A stretch of 64,000 nucleotides of DNA from Sporocytophaga myxococcoides DSM 11118 (GCF_000426725.1 NZ_AUFX01000013.1:94476-158475); one strand, 5' to 3'; shown: positions 9,612 to 18,888, counted from the stretch's first letter. Program-made: numbers and translations. The notes: a model not told the origin generated them from the sequence alone.

Positions 9612-10835
9612 TTAACTAAGACGTTTAATTTCTTTTGTTAAAGTTTGCATTTCAGTCCTGGATTTAGTCAAAGCAATGGCTCTTTTATAATAGCTTATAG
9701 CTTTATTTACATCAATTTCTGAATAAAGATAACCTAGTAAAGAATAGTAATGGCTGCTATCCTCCAGATTTAATTTTTCGGCTTCCTTAATTCCTATTTC
9801 ATTTCCATAAACTTTGGCCAATGCAAACGTTCTGTTCATGGCTGTTACAGGCGAATATTCAATAAGAACAAGTTGATTGTACAATTGCAAGATAAACTCC
9901 CATTTGTTTTCATCGGTAGGTGTTGTATGCCAATATGCAATGGTAGCTTCCAGATGATACTTGGAAATTTCATTTCCTTCATAAGCTTTTATTAAATAAT
10001 GATTACCTTTTTCGATTAATTCATTATTCCATAAACTTTTATCTTGCTGGTCAAGTAGAATTGCATCACCTTCTTCATTTGTCCTTGCGTCAAGACGTGA
10101 ACTTTGAAAGCACATCAAAGCAAGCATGGCATTGGTTTGTGGAGTATTCGTTATTGGATTTTCAGTAAGAATATAAGTTAATCGAACAGCTTCAGAACAA
10201 AGATCTTTTCTGATTGCCTGATTATTTGTTTTTGAAAAGTATCCCTCATTAAACAATAAGTATAATGTTCTCAGAACTCCATCCTGGCGTACTTTGACTT
10301 CCTCTTCACTTAATATTTTAATTTGAAAATTATTATCCCGAAGCATTGTTCTTGCTCTATGCAATCGCTTTTTAATCGTCTCTGATTTTGATAACAATGC
10401 ATTGGCTATTTCGTCCACACTAAATCCACAAAGAATTTGGAGTGCTAGACAAATTTGGGCTTCAGCCGAAATGCTCGGATTACAAACAGAAAAAATCATA
10501 ACCAATTGGCTATCTGAAATATTCTGACTAGTGAATTCGAAATCAATTTCAGCCTTGTCATCATTAGACTTCAAGACTTCCTTGATTTTATTTTCATAAA
10601 CAGAATGATGCTTAAAATAATCCTTGGTCTTGTTTTTAGCTACTGTATAAAGCCACGCCGTGGGGTTGTCCGGAGCACCTTTAATCCCCCATACCTCGGA
10701 AGCTTTTAAAAAAGTTTCACTCGCAATATCTTCTGCTATTTCGATATGCTTTAAATCAAATGAGTTACAAAGTACAGCGACAATCTTGCTATACTCAGTT
10801 CTGAATAAATGCGGTATTAATTCGGCTCCTTCCAT
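9612..10835 (-). CDS. ECF42-type RNA polymerase sigma factor with C-terminal extension
   Basis: A 407-aa protein. The N-terminal ~75 residues form sigma region 2 (A-S-E-T-F-L-K-A, A-W-L-Y-T-V-A-K-N), and residues ~120-180 form sigma region 4 with a helix-turn-helix (G-F-S-V-D-E-I-A-N-A-L, K-K-R-L-H-R-A-R). A further ~220 residues form an alpha-helical, TPR-like domain (DUF6596 type). This architecture and the adjoining YCII/DGPF gene at 10882-11223 are the hallmark of the ECF42 group. In ECF42 no anti-sigma factor is used and the extension is thought to control activity. The upstream signal is unknown. Its start lies 47 bp after the partner's stop on the same strand. Confidence 0.93.
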   Translation of the reverse strand: MEGAELIPHLFRTEYSKIVAVLCNSFDLKHIEIAEDIASETFLKASEVWGIKGAPDNPTAWLYTVAKNKTKDYFKHHSVYENKIKEVLKSNDDKAEIDFEFTSQNISDSQLVMIFSVCNPSISAEAQICLALQILCGFSVDEIANALLSKSETIKKRLHRARTMLRDNNFQIKILSEEEVKVRQDGVLRTLYLLFNEGYFSKTNNQAIRKDLCSEAVRLTYILTENPITNTPQTNAMLALMCFQSSRLDARTNEEGDAILLDQQDKSLWNNELIEKGNHYLIKAYEGNEISKYHLEATIAYWHTTPTDENKWEFILQLYNQLVLIEYSPVTAMNRTFALAKVYGNEIGIKEAEKLNLEDSSHYYSLLGYLYSEIDVNKAISYYKRAIALTKSRTEMQTLTKEIKRLS

Positions 10836-10881
10836 AGTCTGGAAAGCCCTTGCCTAGTATAGCAAGGGCTATAATGAAAAT

Positions 10882-11223
10882 TTACAATGCATCAATTTCT
10901 CTTACCTCTACATTTCCTCCAATGGAGAATACAGGGCAACCATGTGCAAGTTTCGTTGCCTCTTCTAAAGAAGCTGCCTTTACAACTGAATAACCCAAAA
11001 TTGACTCTTTAATTTCAGTATAAGGACCGTCTGAAACAACGCTGTCATCTTTTAGCACCTTTCCCGTGTTAACTAATCGATTGCCCCGGTCAGCTAATTT
11101 ACCTTGAGCTGCAATTCCTGCAACCCAATTCATCCAACTTTGTGTTCTTGCCTGCATCTCTTCTGGTGATGCCTTAGGCATAGCTTTGTAGTCTGCTCTG
11201 AAGATCAATAGAAATTCTTTCAT
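10882..11223 (-). CDS. YCII-related (DGPF domain) protein
   Basis: A 113-aa ferredoxin-fold protein. It contains the D-G-P-Y-T-E-I-K-E motif (the DGPF signature) and an N-terminal M-K-E-F-L-L-I-F strand. Such proteins are the constant genomic partners of ECF42 sigma factors and are often members of the sigma factor's own regulon; their enzymatic role is unproven. It is transcribed first, just before the sigma gene at 9612-10835. The long upstream gap would hold the promoter, but I could not single one out. Confidence 0.92.
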   Translation of the reverse strand: MKEFLLIFRADYKAMPKASPEEMQARTQSWMNWVAGIAAQGKLADRGNRLVNTGKVLKDDSVVSDGPYTEIKESILGYSVVKAASLEEATKLAHGCPVFSIGGNVEVREIDAL

Positions 11224-11871
11224 TTTATTAAAGTTTTATTGTTATATACCGCAATGACGATTGGAATCTCAAAACGGGGACAAAAGCATATGAACATTTT
11301 TTCTAAAAAAAGATTCATGTTATAATAACCTCATCTACTTACACTTAACAATCTCAATTGCATACAAACCTCTGGCAACTGAGATTTGTGCGCCTTCTCT
11401 CTTCAATGCAAACTAAAATACTTTTTAAGAATAACAATGTAGGAATGAAAAAGAAATATCACAGATTGATAGTTCTTCGAATAAAAATGACTTAAGCATT
11501 TTTTATTCAATAATAGGGAACAGGAACCAGTATTCAAATCTAACTTACCAACTGGTTTTAAAGTATTTATACTAAAAAACTAGATCCACTTACCTTAACA
11601 ATATATTCAAGTTTGATCAAAAAAACAGTATCATTATAAATAAATGCGTGTCAATAAACTGAAGTGTAGAAAGTACTTTAATGTCATTGTAGAAAGGGCC
11701 TAGAAAGAGATAATTTCTTTATAGTTTTCTGAAATAGAGAACAGCACATGAAATACTAACATCTATTTAAGTTTATCATAAACAAAAACTAATTAATTTT
11801 TAACTAAATTTAAAAAACTGACACTGTGGTTCGAGATAAATCGCGCCCATTATAATAGAGAGACTATATTT
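11224..11871. other. 648-bp intergenic region
   Basis: This is a very AT-rich gap between the divergent YCII gene (-) and LuxR-type gene (+). I found no convincing open frame on either strand, no strong terminator and no repeat. It presumably carries both promoters, perhaps including an autoregulated ECF42 promoter. Confidence 0.4.
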
Positions 11872-12675
11872 ATGAATGATCAAAACCTCAATTTCAAGGC
11901 TTACAATGAGCATTATAGTTATTTCCAGCAGTTGCTCCGAACAAACAATATCAAGGATGTTGCTCCAGAAAAAATAGAAAAAAAACATTTTCCGGATGTA
12001 AAACAATATGAGGCTCTTTTAAAAATTACGCCTGGTATCATTCTCCTTGTTGATTACTCACAACATAGCTATTTATATCATTCTGAAAATATATCTTTAC
12101 TGGACCTTGATATTGATTTGATGTATCAGTTTGGAACTACCTACACCTTTTCTCTCTTCCAGAAAGATCACTACGAAATTATGCGCAGTCATATTTTTCC
12201 TGAAGTTTACAAGCTCTTCGGTGAATATATTATGAAGGGTGAATGCCATAACCTTCGAATTGCCTATTGCAATAAAATGAGGACACCTTCCGGAGAATAT
12301 AAATGGTTTATGCATCACCTAAGTGTATTAACCTCTCGTAAAAATGAGCCTGTCGTGGGTTTAAAACATATGATTGAAATAGATCATTTCAAAAAAGATA
12401 ATGTGATTGACTTTGCCGCGTACATCGTTAATCCTGACAATACGCAAAGCACAATTCTTAAAAAATCGATTAATCCGGATGAAGAATATACTCTGTCTAA
12501 AAGGGAAAAAGAAGTTATGGTATTATTGGCTCAGGGTAAGACAAGTAAACAGATTGCGCTTGAGTTAAATATAAGTCATCATACTGTTAACAACCATAGA
12601 AAAAAGATGCTTCAGAAAACGAATACAGCTAATGTAACTGAGTTGATGAGTGTGGCTTCTCAAAGGTTAAAATAG
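11872..12675 (+). CDS. LuxR-type transcriptional regulator with PAS-like sensor
   Basis: A 267-aa protein. The last ~65 residues form a GerE/LuxR helix-turn-helix: L-S-K-R-E-K-E-V-M-V-L-L-A-Q-G, then S-K-Q-I-A-L-E-L-N-I-S and T-V-N-N-H-R-K-K-M. The first ~195 residues look like a PAS-like sensing domain (P-S-G-E-Y-K-W-F-M-H-H near residue 145), an architecture common in Bacteroidota. There is no receiver domain, so it is a one-component regulator whose ligand is unknown. The DUF7000 gene follows 57 bp later and may be co-transcribed. Confidence 0.9.
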   Translation: MNDQNLNFKAYNEHYSYFQQLLRTNNIKDVAPEKIEKKHFPDVKQYEALLKITPGIILLVDYSQHSYLYHSENISLLDLDIDLMYQFGTTYTFSLFQKDHYEIMRSHIFPEVYKLFGEYIMKGECHNLRIAYCNKMRTPSGEYKWFMHHLSVLTSRKNEPVVGLKHMIEIDHFKKDNVIDFAAYIVNPDNTQSTILKKSINPDEEYTLSKREKEVMVLLAQGKTSKQIALELNISHHTVNNHRKKMLQKTNTANVTELMSVASQRLK

Positions 12676-12732
12676 CATTTTTACGAATGTCTATCTTAGT
12701 GTTTAATACATTGCAATTCTAATTTTAATAAA

Positions 12733-13227
12733 ATGAAACCATTAAACAACTACGTAGAAATCTATAAAGAACAACTTGACAAAGGGGATATTCAGGAAGC
12801 ATATGGCAGACTGGTGAAATTTGTAATGAAATTGAATTCTTCTTTTTCTAATGATTTAGCTGATAGATACTCTTTTGGAAACCTATTTCAAGGTTATATG
12901 GATTATACATACTTCTATTTCAGCGATGACTTTCTAAAGAAACGAAAACTTCGTTTTGGGTTAGTATTAAACCATTCCAAAATGAGATTTGAAATTTGGT
13001 TGCTAGGCCAGAATATAAAAGTTCAGGAAAAATATTGGCAAATATTAAAAGACACTAAATGGAATAAAAACAGAACAAGCAGACCTCAATATTCTGTACT
13101 TGAAGCTATAATACTCGAGAATCCAGACTTTAATAATTTAGATAAACTCACTCAGCAACTTAAAAAGTCATTGATTAAATTCACAGATGAAATAACTGAA
13201 CATATCCAAAACTGCAAGTTGGCATAA
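12733..13227 (+). CDS. DUF7000 family protein
   Basis: A 164-aa soluble protein matching what I recall of DUF7000: an opening N-N-Y-V-E-I-Y-K-E-Q-L-D-K-G-D-I-Q-E-A-Y, a central Q-G-Y-M-D-Y-T-Y-F, and F-E-I-W-L-L-G-Q-N with a following K-Y-W. Function is unknown; members often occur as solitary genes in Bacteroidota and Firmicutes. There is no signal peptide or membrane segment. It lies 57 bp after the LuxR-type regulator, suggesting a shared transcript, and is convergent with the next gene across a strong hairpin. Confidence 0.75.
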   Translation: MKPLNNYVEIYKEQLDKGDIQEAYGRLVKFVMKLNSSFSNDLADRYSFGNLFQGYMDYTYFYFSDDFLKKRKLRFGLVLNHSKMRFEIWLLGQNIKVQEKYWQILKDTKWNKNRTSRPQYSVLEAIILENPDFNNLDKLTQQLKKSLIKFTDEITEHIQNCKLA

Positions 13228-13275
13228 CTTCTCTGTGGTAAAGATGGGACGAACATTTACATTCTGAAAATTCAA

Positions 13276-13320
13276 AATAATCACAAAGGATATGATGTTT
13301 ACATATCCTTTATGATTATT
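13276..13320. terminator. long hairpin between convergent genes, likely bidirectional terminator
   Basis: The 19-bp arms 13276-13294 and 13302-13320 pair with one mismatch around a 7-nt loop. They lie exactly between the DUF7000 gene (+) and the 603-aa membrane protein gene (-). No long T-run follows on either strand, so it may act as a structural 3' end rather than a classical terminator. Confidence 0.65.
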
Positions 13321-13335
13321 AACATTAGCGATTAA

Positions 13336-15147
13336 TTACATCCCTACAATTCCACCTAAACCTGCAGCTATGCCAGATACTACCAGCATTGCAAATAACC
13401 ACCATCCTGCTTCAGCTGCAAGCTTTCTAGTGTTCTCCGCTTGTTCTAAGGCAAACTCACTAGCTTCTCTTGTTTTACGCCTAATTAAATCCTCTGCTTG
13501 ATCCACTCTCTGAACTGTATCTGATTTTACATCTTCGAATTTTCGAACTACGTTATTTATTTCAGATTTATTCAATGCTCCGCTAGCAGTTAAAAGTCCA
13601 ACCAAAGTATTTGTATCCATTTGATTCAACTTCATCTTTAATACCTTTGGTGCCAATCTCGGATTCTGAATCATAAAAATGAGTTCTTTCTTCAAAAGAT
13701 TATAATCCAATTCAGGTCGATCTATTCTTCTAAACAAATTTTGAAATTTACCTTCTAGTTTGTTCATGTATTCATCCTTTTTTGATGCAAGAGTTTCCTT
13801 AACCTGCTCCTTCGTTTCTTCTAATTTGGGTTTAACTATTTCTTTAATTTTAGATGACCGCAATATGGAATTCAAAGCATCTTCCAATTTATCTGCAACA
13901 TTCAAAGCTTCAGATCTACTTACCCCTTTTTGTTCAGCGACTGCAGTAGCGATGTCATTCTTATCAAATAACTTCCCTTGACTCTTTATTTTTGCAACAT
14001 CTACATCGTGACTAAATATTTCATCGATCTCTGCTCTCACAATTTCTGGATCAGTGTCAATTGGATTTCTATCCATAACATAATGTTCCATCTCATCTTT
14101 TATTTTGGGCAGGTACTCTTCTTTAAATTTAGGAATATATTCTTCCTTAACTTTTGGTAAAACTTCTTCCTTTACATATTCTGAAGCTTTAGATCCAAGC
14201 CCCCCTGCCTGTCTGGAAACTCCTGACAATCCTACTCCTGAAAGCGCGCTTTCAAATATTTTATCTAAACTGGATACATCAGTTCTACTGAAAGCAGGCT
14301 CCTTCTCAGCTACTTTAATAAATAGTTCCCTGATGTCAGGAGAAACACTACCTTTTTGCTCTATTTTTATCTCATTTAATAGTTCAGCAAGTTCTCTCCT
14401 AAACTGATGGGTATCAAACTTTGGTCTTATCTTTTCAATGACATTATCAAACTTCGCACTCATTCCAGGATCTTCCACTAATTGATATACTTCCTCTTTA
14501 ATTTTCTCAACTACATTACTGTCTCTTTCACTCTGAGACTCATGGCTGGAAAATATTGATCCTGCACCTGAAATTCCTGATTTTATAGCATTGATTGCAG
14601 CTCCCCAAACACCACTGATAATGGAACCAAGTGCTCGACTCTCAAGATAAATCATAGTCATACTGAATACAGCCCAAATTACAAGGCCTAGAGTAAAACC
14701 TATAGCGTTACTTTCTATCAGTGACAATTTAACAGCTAACATACAAGCGAGAAATAGAGATATAGCCCCTGTGACCAATGTCCATCCGCCTGCCAAAGAC
14801 ATAAATTTGGATGCTACATTTTTAGACTCTTTTTTTTCATCTGGTTCTTCTTCGCTATATCTTTCTCTTTTATTATCTAAATAAGTATTACGCAGAAACC
14901 TTTCTGTTTTCTGTTTGATATTACCAATTGATGTGATACCTAATGCTACTGATAAATTTGTCAGTATAAACTGGAAACCCAGTGCCATTAACACTCCTGC
15001 CACAATAGTTACAAGAAAGTTTGGATTAGTTATCATTTCTGAATCCAGCAAAGATGAATTGGGACCCAGATCAGATTGGCCATATGTATTTATTGCCAGG
15101 ACAATTCCAGCTAAAAGTGAAATTAATCCTATAATAGTCTTTTTCAT
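13336..15147 (-). CDS. large helical membrane protein of unknown function
   Basis: A 603-aa protein. Hydrophobic segments fall at residues ~4-20, 44-70, 118-140 and 148-170, and a last one closes the protein at ~582-603. Between them lies ~400 residues of charged helical sequence with two apparently related modules. One is near 250-290 (F-D-T-H-Q-F-R-R-E-L). The other is near 475-530 (Y-N-L-L-K-K-E-L, then a segment ending T-L-V-G-L-L-T-A-S-G). A short repeat of the type K-E-E-Y-x-P-K-x occurs four times near 325-350. The architecture recalls uncharacterised cyanobacterial membrane proteins, but that is memory only. No function is assigned. The gene is alone on its strand. Confidence 0.8.
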   Translation of the reverse strand: MKKTIIGLISLLAGIVLAINTYGQSDLGPNSSLLDSEMITNPNFLVTIVAGVLMALGFQFILTNLSVALGITSIGNIKQKTERFLRNTYLDNKRERYSEEEPDEKKESKNVASKFMSLAGGWTLVTGAISLFLACMLAVKLSLIESNAIGFTLGLVIWAVFSMTMIYLESRALGSIISGVWGAAINAIKSGISGAGSIFSSHESQSERDSNVVEKIKEEVYQLVEDPGMSAKFDNVIEKIRPKFDTHQFRRELAELLNEIKIEQKGSVSPDIRELFIKVAEKEPAFSRTDVSSLDKIFESALSGVGLSGVSRQAGGLGSKASEYVKEEVLPKVKEEYIPKFKEEYLPKIKDEMEHYVMDRNPIDTDPEIVRAEIDEIFSHDVDVAKIKSQGKLFDKNDIATAVAEQKGVSRSEALNVADKLEDALNSILRSSKIKEIVKPKLEETKEQVKETLASKKDEYMNKLEGKFQNLFRRIDRPELDYNLLKKELIFMIQNPRLAPKVLKMKLNQMDTNTLVGLLTASGALNKSEINNVVRKFEDVKSDTVQRVDQAEDLIRRKTREASEFALEQAENTRKLAAEAGWWLFAMLVVSGIAAGLGGIVGM

Positions 15148-15430
15148 AAATTTTATTATTCAAGTAAATAATATGTCTACTTCAAAACTGCTGTCTTTTT
15201 AATATCGTTCGCATATTTATTGAACAAGAGATAACAATTAATCTGTTTTGTATTAGAAAGATGATCTTTTTAAAAAAAATAGAGTCATACTATAATTTTT
15301 ATATAACATAATAGTGTACCAAGTTCATAAACATTTGTAAAATTAAAATTCATCACATCTAACTTAATTTTTAGCAAACATGTAACAAGCTTTAAGGTTA
15401 GTCTAATCTTGATTCTCAACATGATTAAGC

Positions 15431-16120
15431 ATGAAAAAAGAAGATGTGCACCTGTACGATTGGAAAAGAATTTTAATCGGAGAAGCACCCTGGTCCTTTA
15501 TGCTCGAAGTGTTTATCCGAACAATTATTATTTATATATTTTTAATTATTGCCATGAGAATAATGGGAAAAAGGATGTCTGCTCAACTTTCTATTTTTGA
15601 ACTTGCAATTGTAGTAATGTTAGGAGCAATTATATCTATACCTATGCAAGTTCCTGACTATGGATTATTAGTAGGTATATTCATCCTTATTATCGCAGTC
15701 TTTCTGCACAGACTCATAAATATTATTTCTCTGAAGAATCCATTTTTTGAAAAGCTTACGCAAGGAGAATCATCTACAATTCTGAAAAATGGAGAATTGC
15801 AACTAGGGGAAATGAAAAAAGTTTCCTTGTCAAGGGAAAACTTATTTGCCAATTTGAGAAGTAAAAATGTGCAACATCTCGGACAAATAAGCAGAATATA
15901 TTTAGAACCTACAGGCAACATAAGTATTTTTAAATTCAAGGATATCCATCCTGGATTATCAATTATGCCAGATAGTGACATTGATTTAAAAGGGCATAGC
16001 AATATATCGAGCAATTATTTTGCATGTATTAGCTGTGGCAGAGTTGAACAAGGAAAAATATTCTCTAACCAAAAATGTATCAATTGTGGAAGTAAACAGT
16101 GGACTGAAGCAATACAATAA
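15431..16120 (+). CDS. DUF421/YetF-like membrane protein with zinc-ribbon tail (first of pair)
   Basis: A 229-aa protein. Three membrane helices at ~22-100 hold the family signature M-R-I-M-G-K-R. A cytoplasmic DUF421 domain follows (I-L-K-N-G-E-L, L-F-A-N-L-R-S-K). The C-terminus adds a four-Cys zinc ribbon (Cys199, Cys202, Cys216, Cys219) that ordinary YetF proteins lack. YetF-type proteins are poorly understood; some act in spore or membrane stress. The stop codon is followed with no gap by the start of a paralogue, so this is a tandem duplication in one operon. I chose the ATG at 15431, which aligns with the paralogue's N-terminus (H-L-Y-D). Confidence 0.9.
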   Translation: MKKEDVHLYDWKRILIGEAPWSFMLEVFIRTIIIYIFLIIAMRIMGKRMSAQLSIFELAIVVMLGAIISIPMQVPDYGLLVGIFILIIAVFLHRLINIISLKNPFFEKLTQGESSTILKNGELQLGEMKKVSLSRENLFANLRSKNVQHLGQISRIYLEPTGNISIFKFKDIHPGLSIMPDSDIDLKGHSNISSNYFACISCGRVEQGKIFSNQKCINCGSKQWTEAIQ

Positions 16121-16831
16121 ATGAAGCCTGAAGAAATTCATTTATACGATTATATCCGAATCCTTTTTGGTGATGTACCCTATGAATATTTTATTGAAGC
16201 TTTAGTTAGAATTCTTTTTACATTTACGATCCTGATAATTTCCCTCAGACTAATGGGAAGAAGAATGGCAGCTATGCTGGATATGCATGAACTTTCCGGT
16301 CTTGTAGCTCTCGCTGCTGGAATTGGTGTCCCCTTAGGATCACCTGACAGAGGATTATTACCAACAGCAATAATTGCGACAATAGTAATTTGCATGCAAA
16401 GATTAATTTTTTCCATCGGTTTTAAAAACAAAAAAATAGAGTTGCTTTTGCACGGAGATATGTCCCTTTTAATTGAAGACGGCACAATAAACCTTACAAA
16501 TTTAAAGAAGACACTTATTTCAAGAAATCGGATATATGCACAATTAAGATCATTCGGAATCAAAAATATGGGAGAAGTTCAAAGGCTTTATATTGAAAAC
16601 AATGGTGGCTTTACTCTGATGAAGAATGATGGGCGTTCCCCTGGCCTGTCTATCATACCTAAATATGATATACAATTTGAACAATCAGAAATGAAGCATA
16701 TTAAAGACACATGTTCTTGTACAATTTGCGGATATACTCGGAAATTAAATGAAGGTTTCGAAAAATGTAACAATTGTGGAAATAATGATTGGGAAGAATC
16801 AGTTGTTGAAAATAATCAGGAAAACTTCTGA
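16121..16831 (+). CDS. DUF421/YetF-like membrane protein with zinc-ribbon tail (second of pair)
   Basis: A 236-aa paralogue of the preceding protein, starting on the base after its stop codon. It shares the N-terminal E-E-I-H-L-Y-D-Y, the R-L-M-G-R-R motif after the first helix, three membrane helices and the DUF421 cytoplasmic domain. The zinc ribbon uses Cys200, Cys203, Cys216 and Cys219. Two different but parallel subunits encoded back to back suggest a hetero-oligomer. It converges on the CinA-type gene at a distance of ~12 bp. Confidence 0.9.
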   Translation: MKPEEIHLYDYIRILFGDVPYEYFIEALVRILFTFTILIISLRLMGRRMAAMLDMHELSGLVALAAGIGVPLGSPDRGLLPTAIIATIVICMQRLIFSIGFKNKKIELLLHGDMSLLIEDGTINLTNLKKTLISRNRIYAQLRSFGIKNMGEVQRLYIENNGGFTLMKNDGRSPGLSIIPKYDIQFEQSEMKHIKDTCSCTICGYTRKLNEGFEKCNNCGNNDWEESVVENNQENF

Positions 16832-16843
16832 TTTAACCCTCTC

Positions 16844-17350
16844 TTAAAAAGTTCTCTTTGACAAATACTCACCGAATATTCTTATTGCACATTCTGCAAA
16901 ATACCTTTGTACTTCATCCCTTTCCTTTAATTCGTATTCTATTTTTTCATGATGAACTTCAGAGATTTCTTCATTGGAAATCCTAGCAATAGATATGTAT
17001 GCTATAGGCTTATCAGAATCGTTGTTTTCATCAGGCCCCACATAACCTGTCACCGCAATGGAAAAATCACTCATAAATAGTTTTAACGCTCCTATAGCCA
17101 ATTCCCTGGCTACTTTATCAGAAACACTATTACATTTGATTGCATGGATAGGTTCTACTCCCAGATGCCTGACTTTTTGCCCTATGTTATAAGTTGTTAT
17201 ACCTCCCTGATAAAAATCAATAGCCATTGAAACAGATGCTAAAAGCGCTTGGATATTTCCGCCAGTCACACTTTCCGCAACTGAAACGGTCTGGTTATTG
17301 GAGATTAAAATGTCTTTTATCAAATCAAGATCTGAATGTATGGAGCTCAT
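16844..17350 (-). CDS. CinA C-terminal family protein (nicotinamide-nucleotide amidase type)
   Basis: A 168-aa stand-alone CinA C-terminal domain. Characteristic stretches are V-S-V-A-E-S-V-T-G-G-N near residue 22 with the catalytic-type Ser, Y-Q-G-G-I-T-T-Y-N, and A-V-T-G-Y-V-G-P. The PncC branch hydrolyses nicotinamide mononucleotide to nicotinate mononucleotide plus ammonia, recycling pyridine nucleotides. This one has diverged (V-G-P where G-I-A-G-P is usual), so the exact substrate is less sure. Monocistronic. Confidence 0.88.
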   Translation of the reverse strand: MSSIHSDLDLIKDILISNNQTVSVAESVTGGNIQALLASVSMAIDFYQGGITTYNIGQKVRHLGVEPIHAIKCNSVSDKVARELAIGALKLFMSDFSIAVTGYVGPDENNDSDKPIAYISIARISNEEISEVHHEKIEYELKERDEVQRYFAECAIRIFGEYLSKRTF

Positions 17351-17687
17351 AATACAAAAACTAACGTTTCAATCCTTATATAATAATTTCACACAAGACG
17401 TATTGTTTGCGAAGTCGATTAAAGAATAAAAATTGCTTTCTAAAAAATATAGAAACACTATAATTTCTTACTTAAATCTGCAGAAATACAGTTGATAATT
17501 GTCTTGATTTATGAATTAGAATTCATTACCTAATTCAAGTTAAGTCTAAATGAAATTCTAAGTTATTCACTTCCATATTGTTTGCTAATAAAGCACATCT
17601 TGTCCAAGAGGCAATCTGAAACGAAGTAATATAAGGCTTTGTTCTAACTGGAAGGGATTTAATAAAATATTTTATAAATAGAAACAT
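17351..17687. other. 337-bp intergenic region
   Basis: This gap lies between divergent genes. It contains an AT-rich inverted repeat, TGAATTAG (17512-17519) and CTAATTCA (17530-17537), around a 10-nt loop, possibly an operator or fold-back. No open frame is convincing. Confidence 0.4.
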
Positions 17688-18479
17688 ATGGCAAATGATA
17701 AAAAAAATGTATTGATTACTGGAGGAACCAGTGGGATCGGGCTCGAACTGGCAAAGTTATTTGCTCAGGAAGGTTTCGACCTTGTCCTAGTTGCCAGGGA
17801 CTTTTCAGAACTCCAGGCAATTTCAGTAGAATTTCACCATCAATTTGGCATTCAAGTAATCACTATTGAAAAAGATTTATCAAAAAAAGACGCACCATTT
17901 GAAGTCTGTGAAGAAATAAGATCTAAAAACATCCAAATTGATATATTGGTAAACAATGCAGGACAAGGTGCTTATGGAAAGTTTTCTGAGACAGATATAA
18001 ATCGCGAATTGGAAATCATTCAATTGAATATCGCTGCATACGTTGTACTGACAAAGTACTTCCTAAAAGATATGCTTTCAAGAAATGAAGGAAGGATATT
18101 AAATGTTGCCTCAATTGCAGGAAAAATGCCCGGTCCATGGCAATCTGTATACCATGGAACTAAAGCATTTGTTCTTTCCTGGACAGAGGCAATACAACAG
18201 GAAATTAAAGATACGAATATAACAATCACATCTCTTCTGCCAGGTGCTACAGCAACTGACTTCTTTCATAAAGCGGATATGGAGGAAGCAACATTGGTAC
18301 AGAAAGGAGATTTAGCTGATCCGGAACAGGTAGCAAAAGATGGATATAAAGCATTGATGTCAGGAGAACTAAAAGTAGTTTCAGGTTGGAAAAATAAAGC
18401 ACAAGTAGTCATGAGTGGCATTCTTCCTGATAAAGCTGTTGCAGCAATGTCAGAAAAGCAAAACAAACCTGCTGAATAA
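17688..18479 (+). CDS. SDR family NAD(P)-dependent oxidoreductase
   Basis: A 263-aa classical short-chain dehydrogenase. The cofactor loop is T-G-G-T-S-G-I-G (residues ~11-18), N-N-A-G-Q-G follows near 89, and the catalytic Tyr-x-x-x-Lys is Y-H-G-T-K after a Ser-bearing strand (V-A-S-I-A-G). The group resembles YqjQ/DltE-like enzymes of unknown substrate. A hairpin terminator begins nine bases after the stop, so it is transcribed alone. Two other SDRs in the window (23703-24422 and 35291-36370) belong to different branches. Confidence 0.93.
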   Translation: MANDKKNVLITGGTSGIGLELAKLFAQEGFDLVLVARDFSELQAISVEFHHQFGIQVITIEKDLSKKDAPFEVCEEIRSKNIQIDILVNNAGQGAYGKFSETDINRELEIIQLNIAAYVVLTKYFLKDMLSRNEGRILNVASIAGKMPGPWQSVYHGTKAFVLSWTEAIQQEIKDTNITITSLLPGATATDFFHKADMEEATLVQKGDLADPEQVAKDGYKALMSGELKVVSGWKNKAQVVMSGILPDKAVAAMSEKQNKPAE

Positions 18480-18487
18480 AATTCAAT

Positions 18488-18525
18488 GTCCTGCACTGGC
18501 AGACAAAACTATTGCAGGACTTTTT
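18488..18525 (+). terminator. factor-independent terminator of the SDR gene
   Basis: The perfect 8-bp arms GTCCTGCA (18488-18495) and TGCAGGAC (18513-18520) enclose a 17-nt loop and are directly followed by five Ts. The hairpin begins nine bases after the SDR stop codon. Confidence 0.8.
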
Positions 18526-18580
18526 AAATTTAAACAGTTCACTTGTAGGAAATTTATCTGTAAAATAAATTAGGTAATAA

Positions 18581-18629
18581 ATGAACTATTATGAGTAGAA
18601 TATAATAGTTCATATTTAACATTTTTTTT
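18581..18629 (+). terminator. possible second terminator or AT-rich stem-loop
   Basis: The perfect 11-bp arms ATGAACTATTA (18581-18591) and TAATAGTTCAT (18603-18613) enclose an 11-nt loop. A run of eight Ts comes eight bases later. The stem is AT-rich, so terminator strength is doubtful and an operator is an alternative. Confidence 0.45.
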
Positions 18630-18888
18630 CTTAAAGATTTCCTGTTTGTATATTCTTGACTGATTGTAGATTTCAATATTTCCAGATTTACTTTTTCTTC
18701 GGCTTTGATTTTTTTGCAGCCGTTCAATTAACAGAGATGTCATAAATCATCCCGTTTACCGAAACCTTCTCTGAAAAGTGATTGTTCCTTAACAAGCCCT
18801 TTAATAAGACTGAATAACTATTTTAATAAAAGATTACGAACGTTTTATTTATACGAATTGTATAAACGTAATCACAACTCAAATAAGA

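Larger units (their letters stand above)
18480..18888. other. 409-bp intergenic region with two stem-loops
   Basis: The region holds the terminator at 18488-18525 and a second hairpin at 18581-18629. A Lys-rich ~57-codon minus-strand open frame ending near 18570 has no supporting feature and is not called a gene. The promoter of the MFS gene should lie near its right end. Confidence 0.4.

Noticed and set aside
18570..18743. Lys-rich short minus-strand open frame ending A/K-rich
   Set aside because: No homology, no operon and it spans an AT-rich stem-loop; chance frame is more likely.
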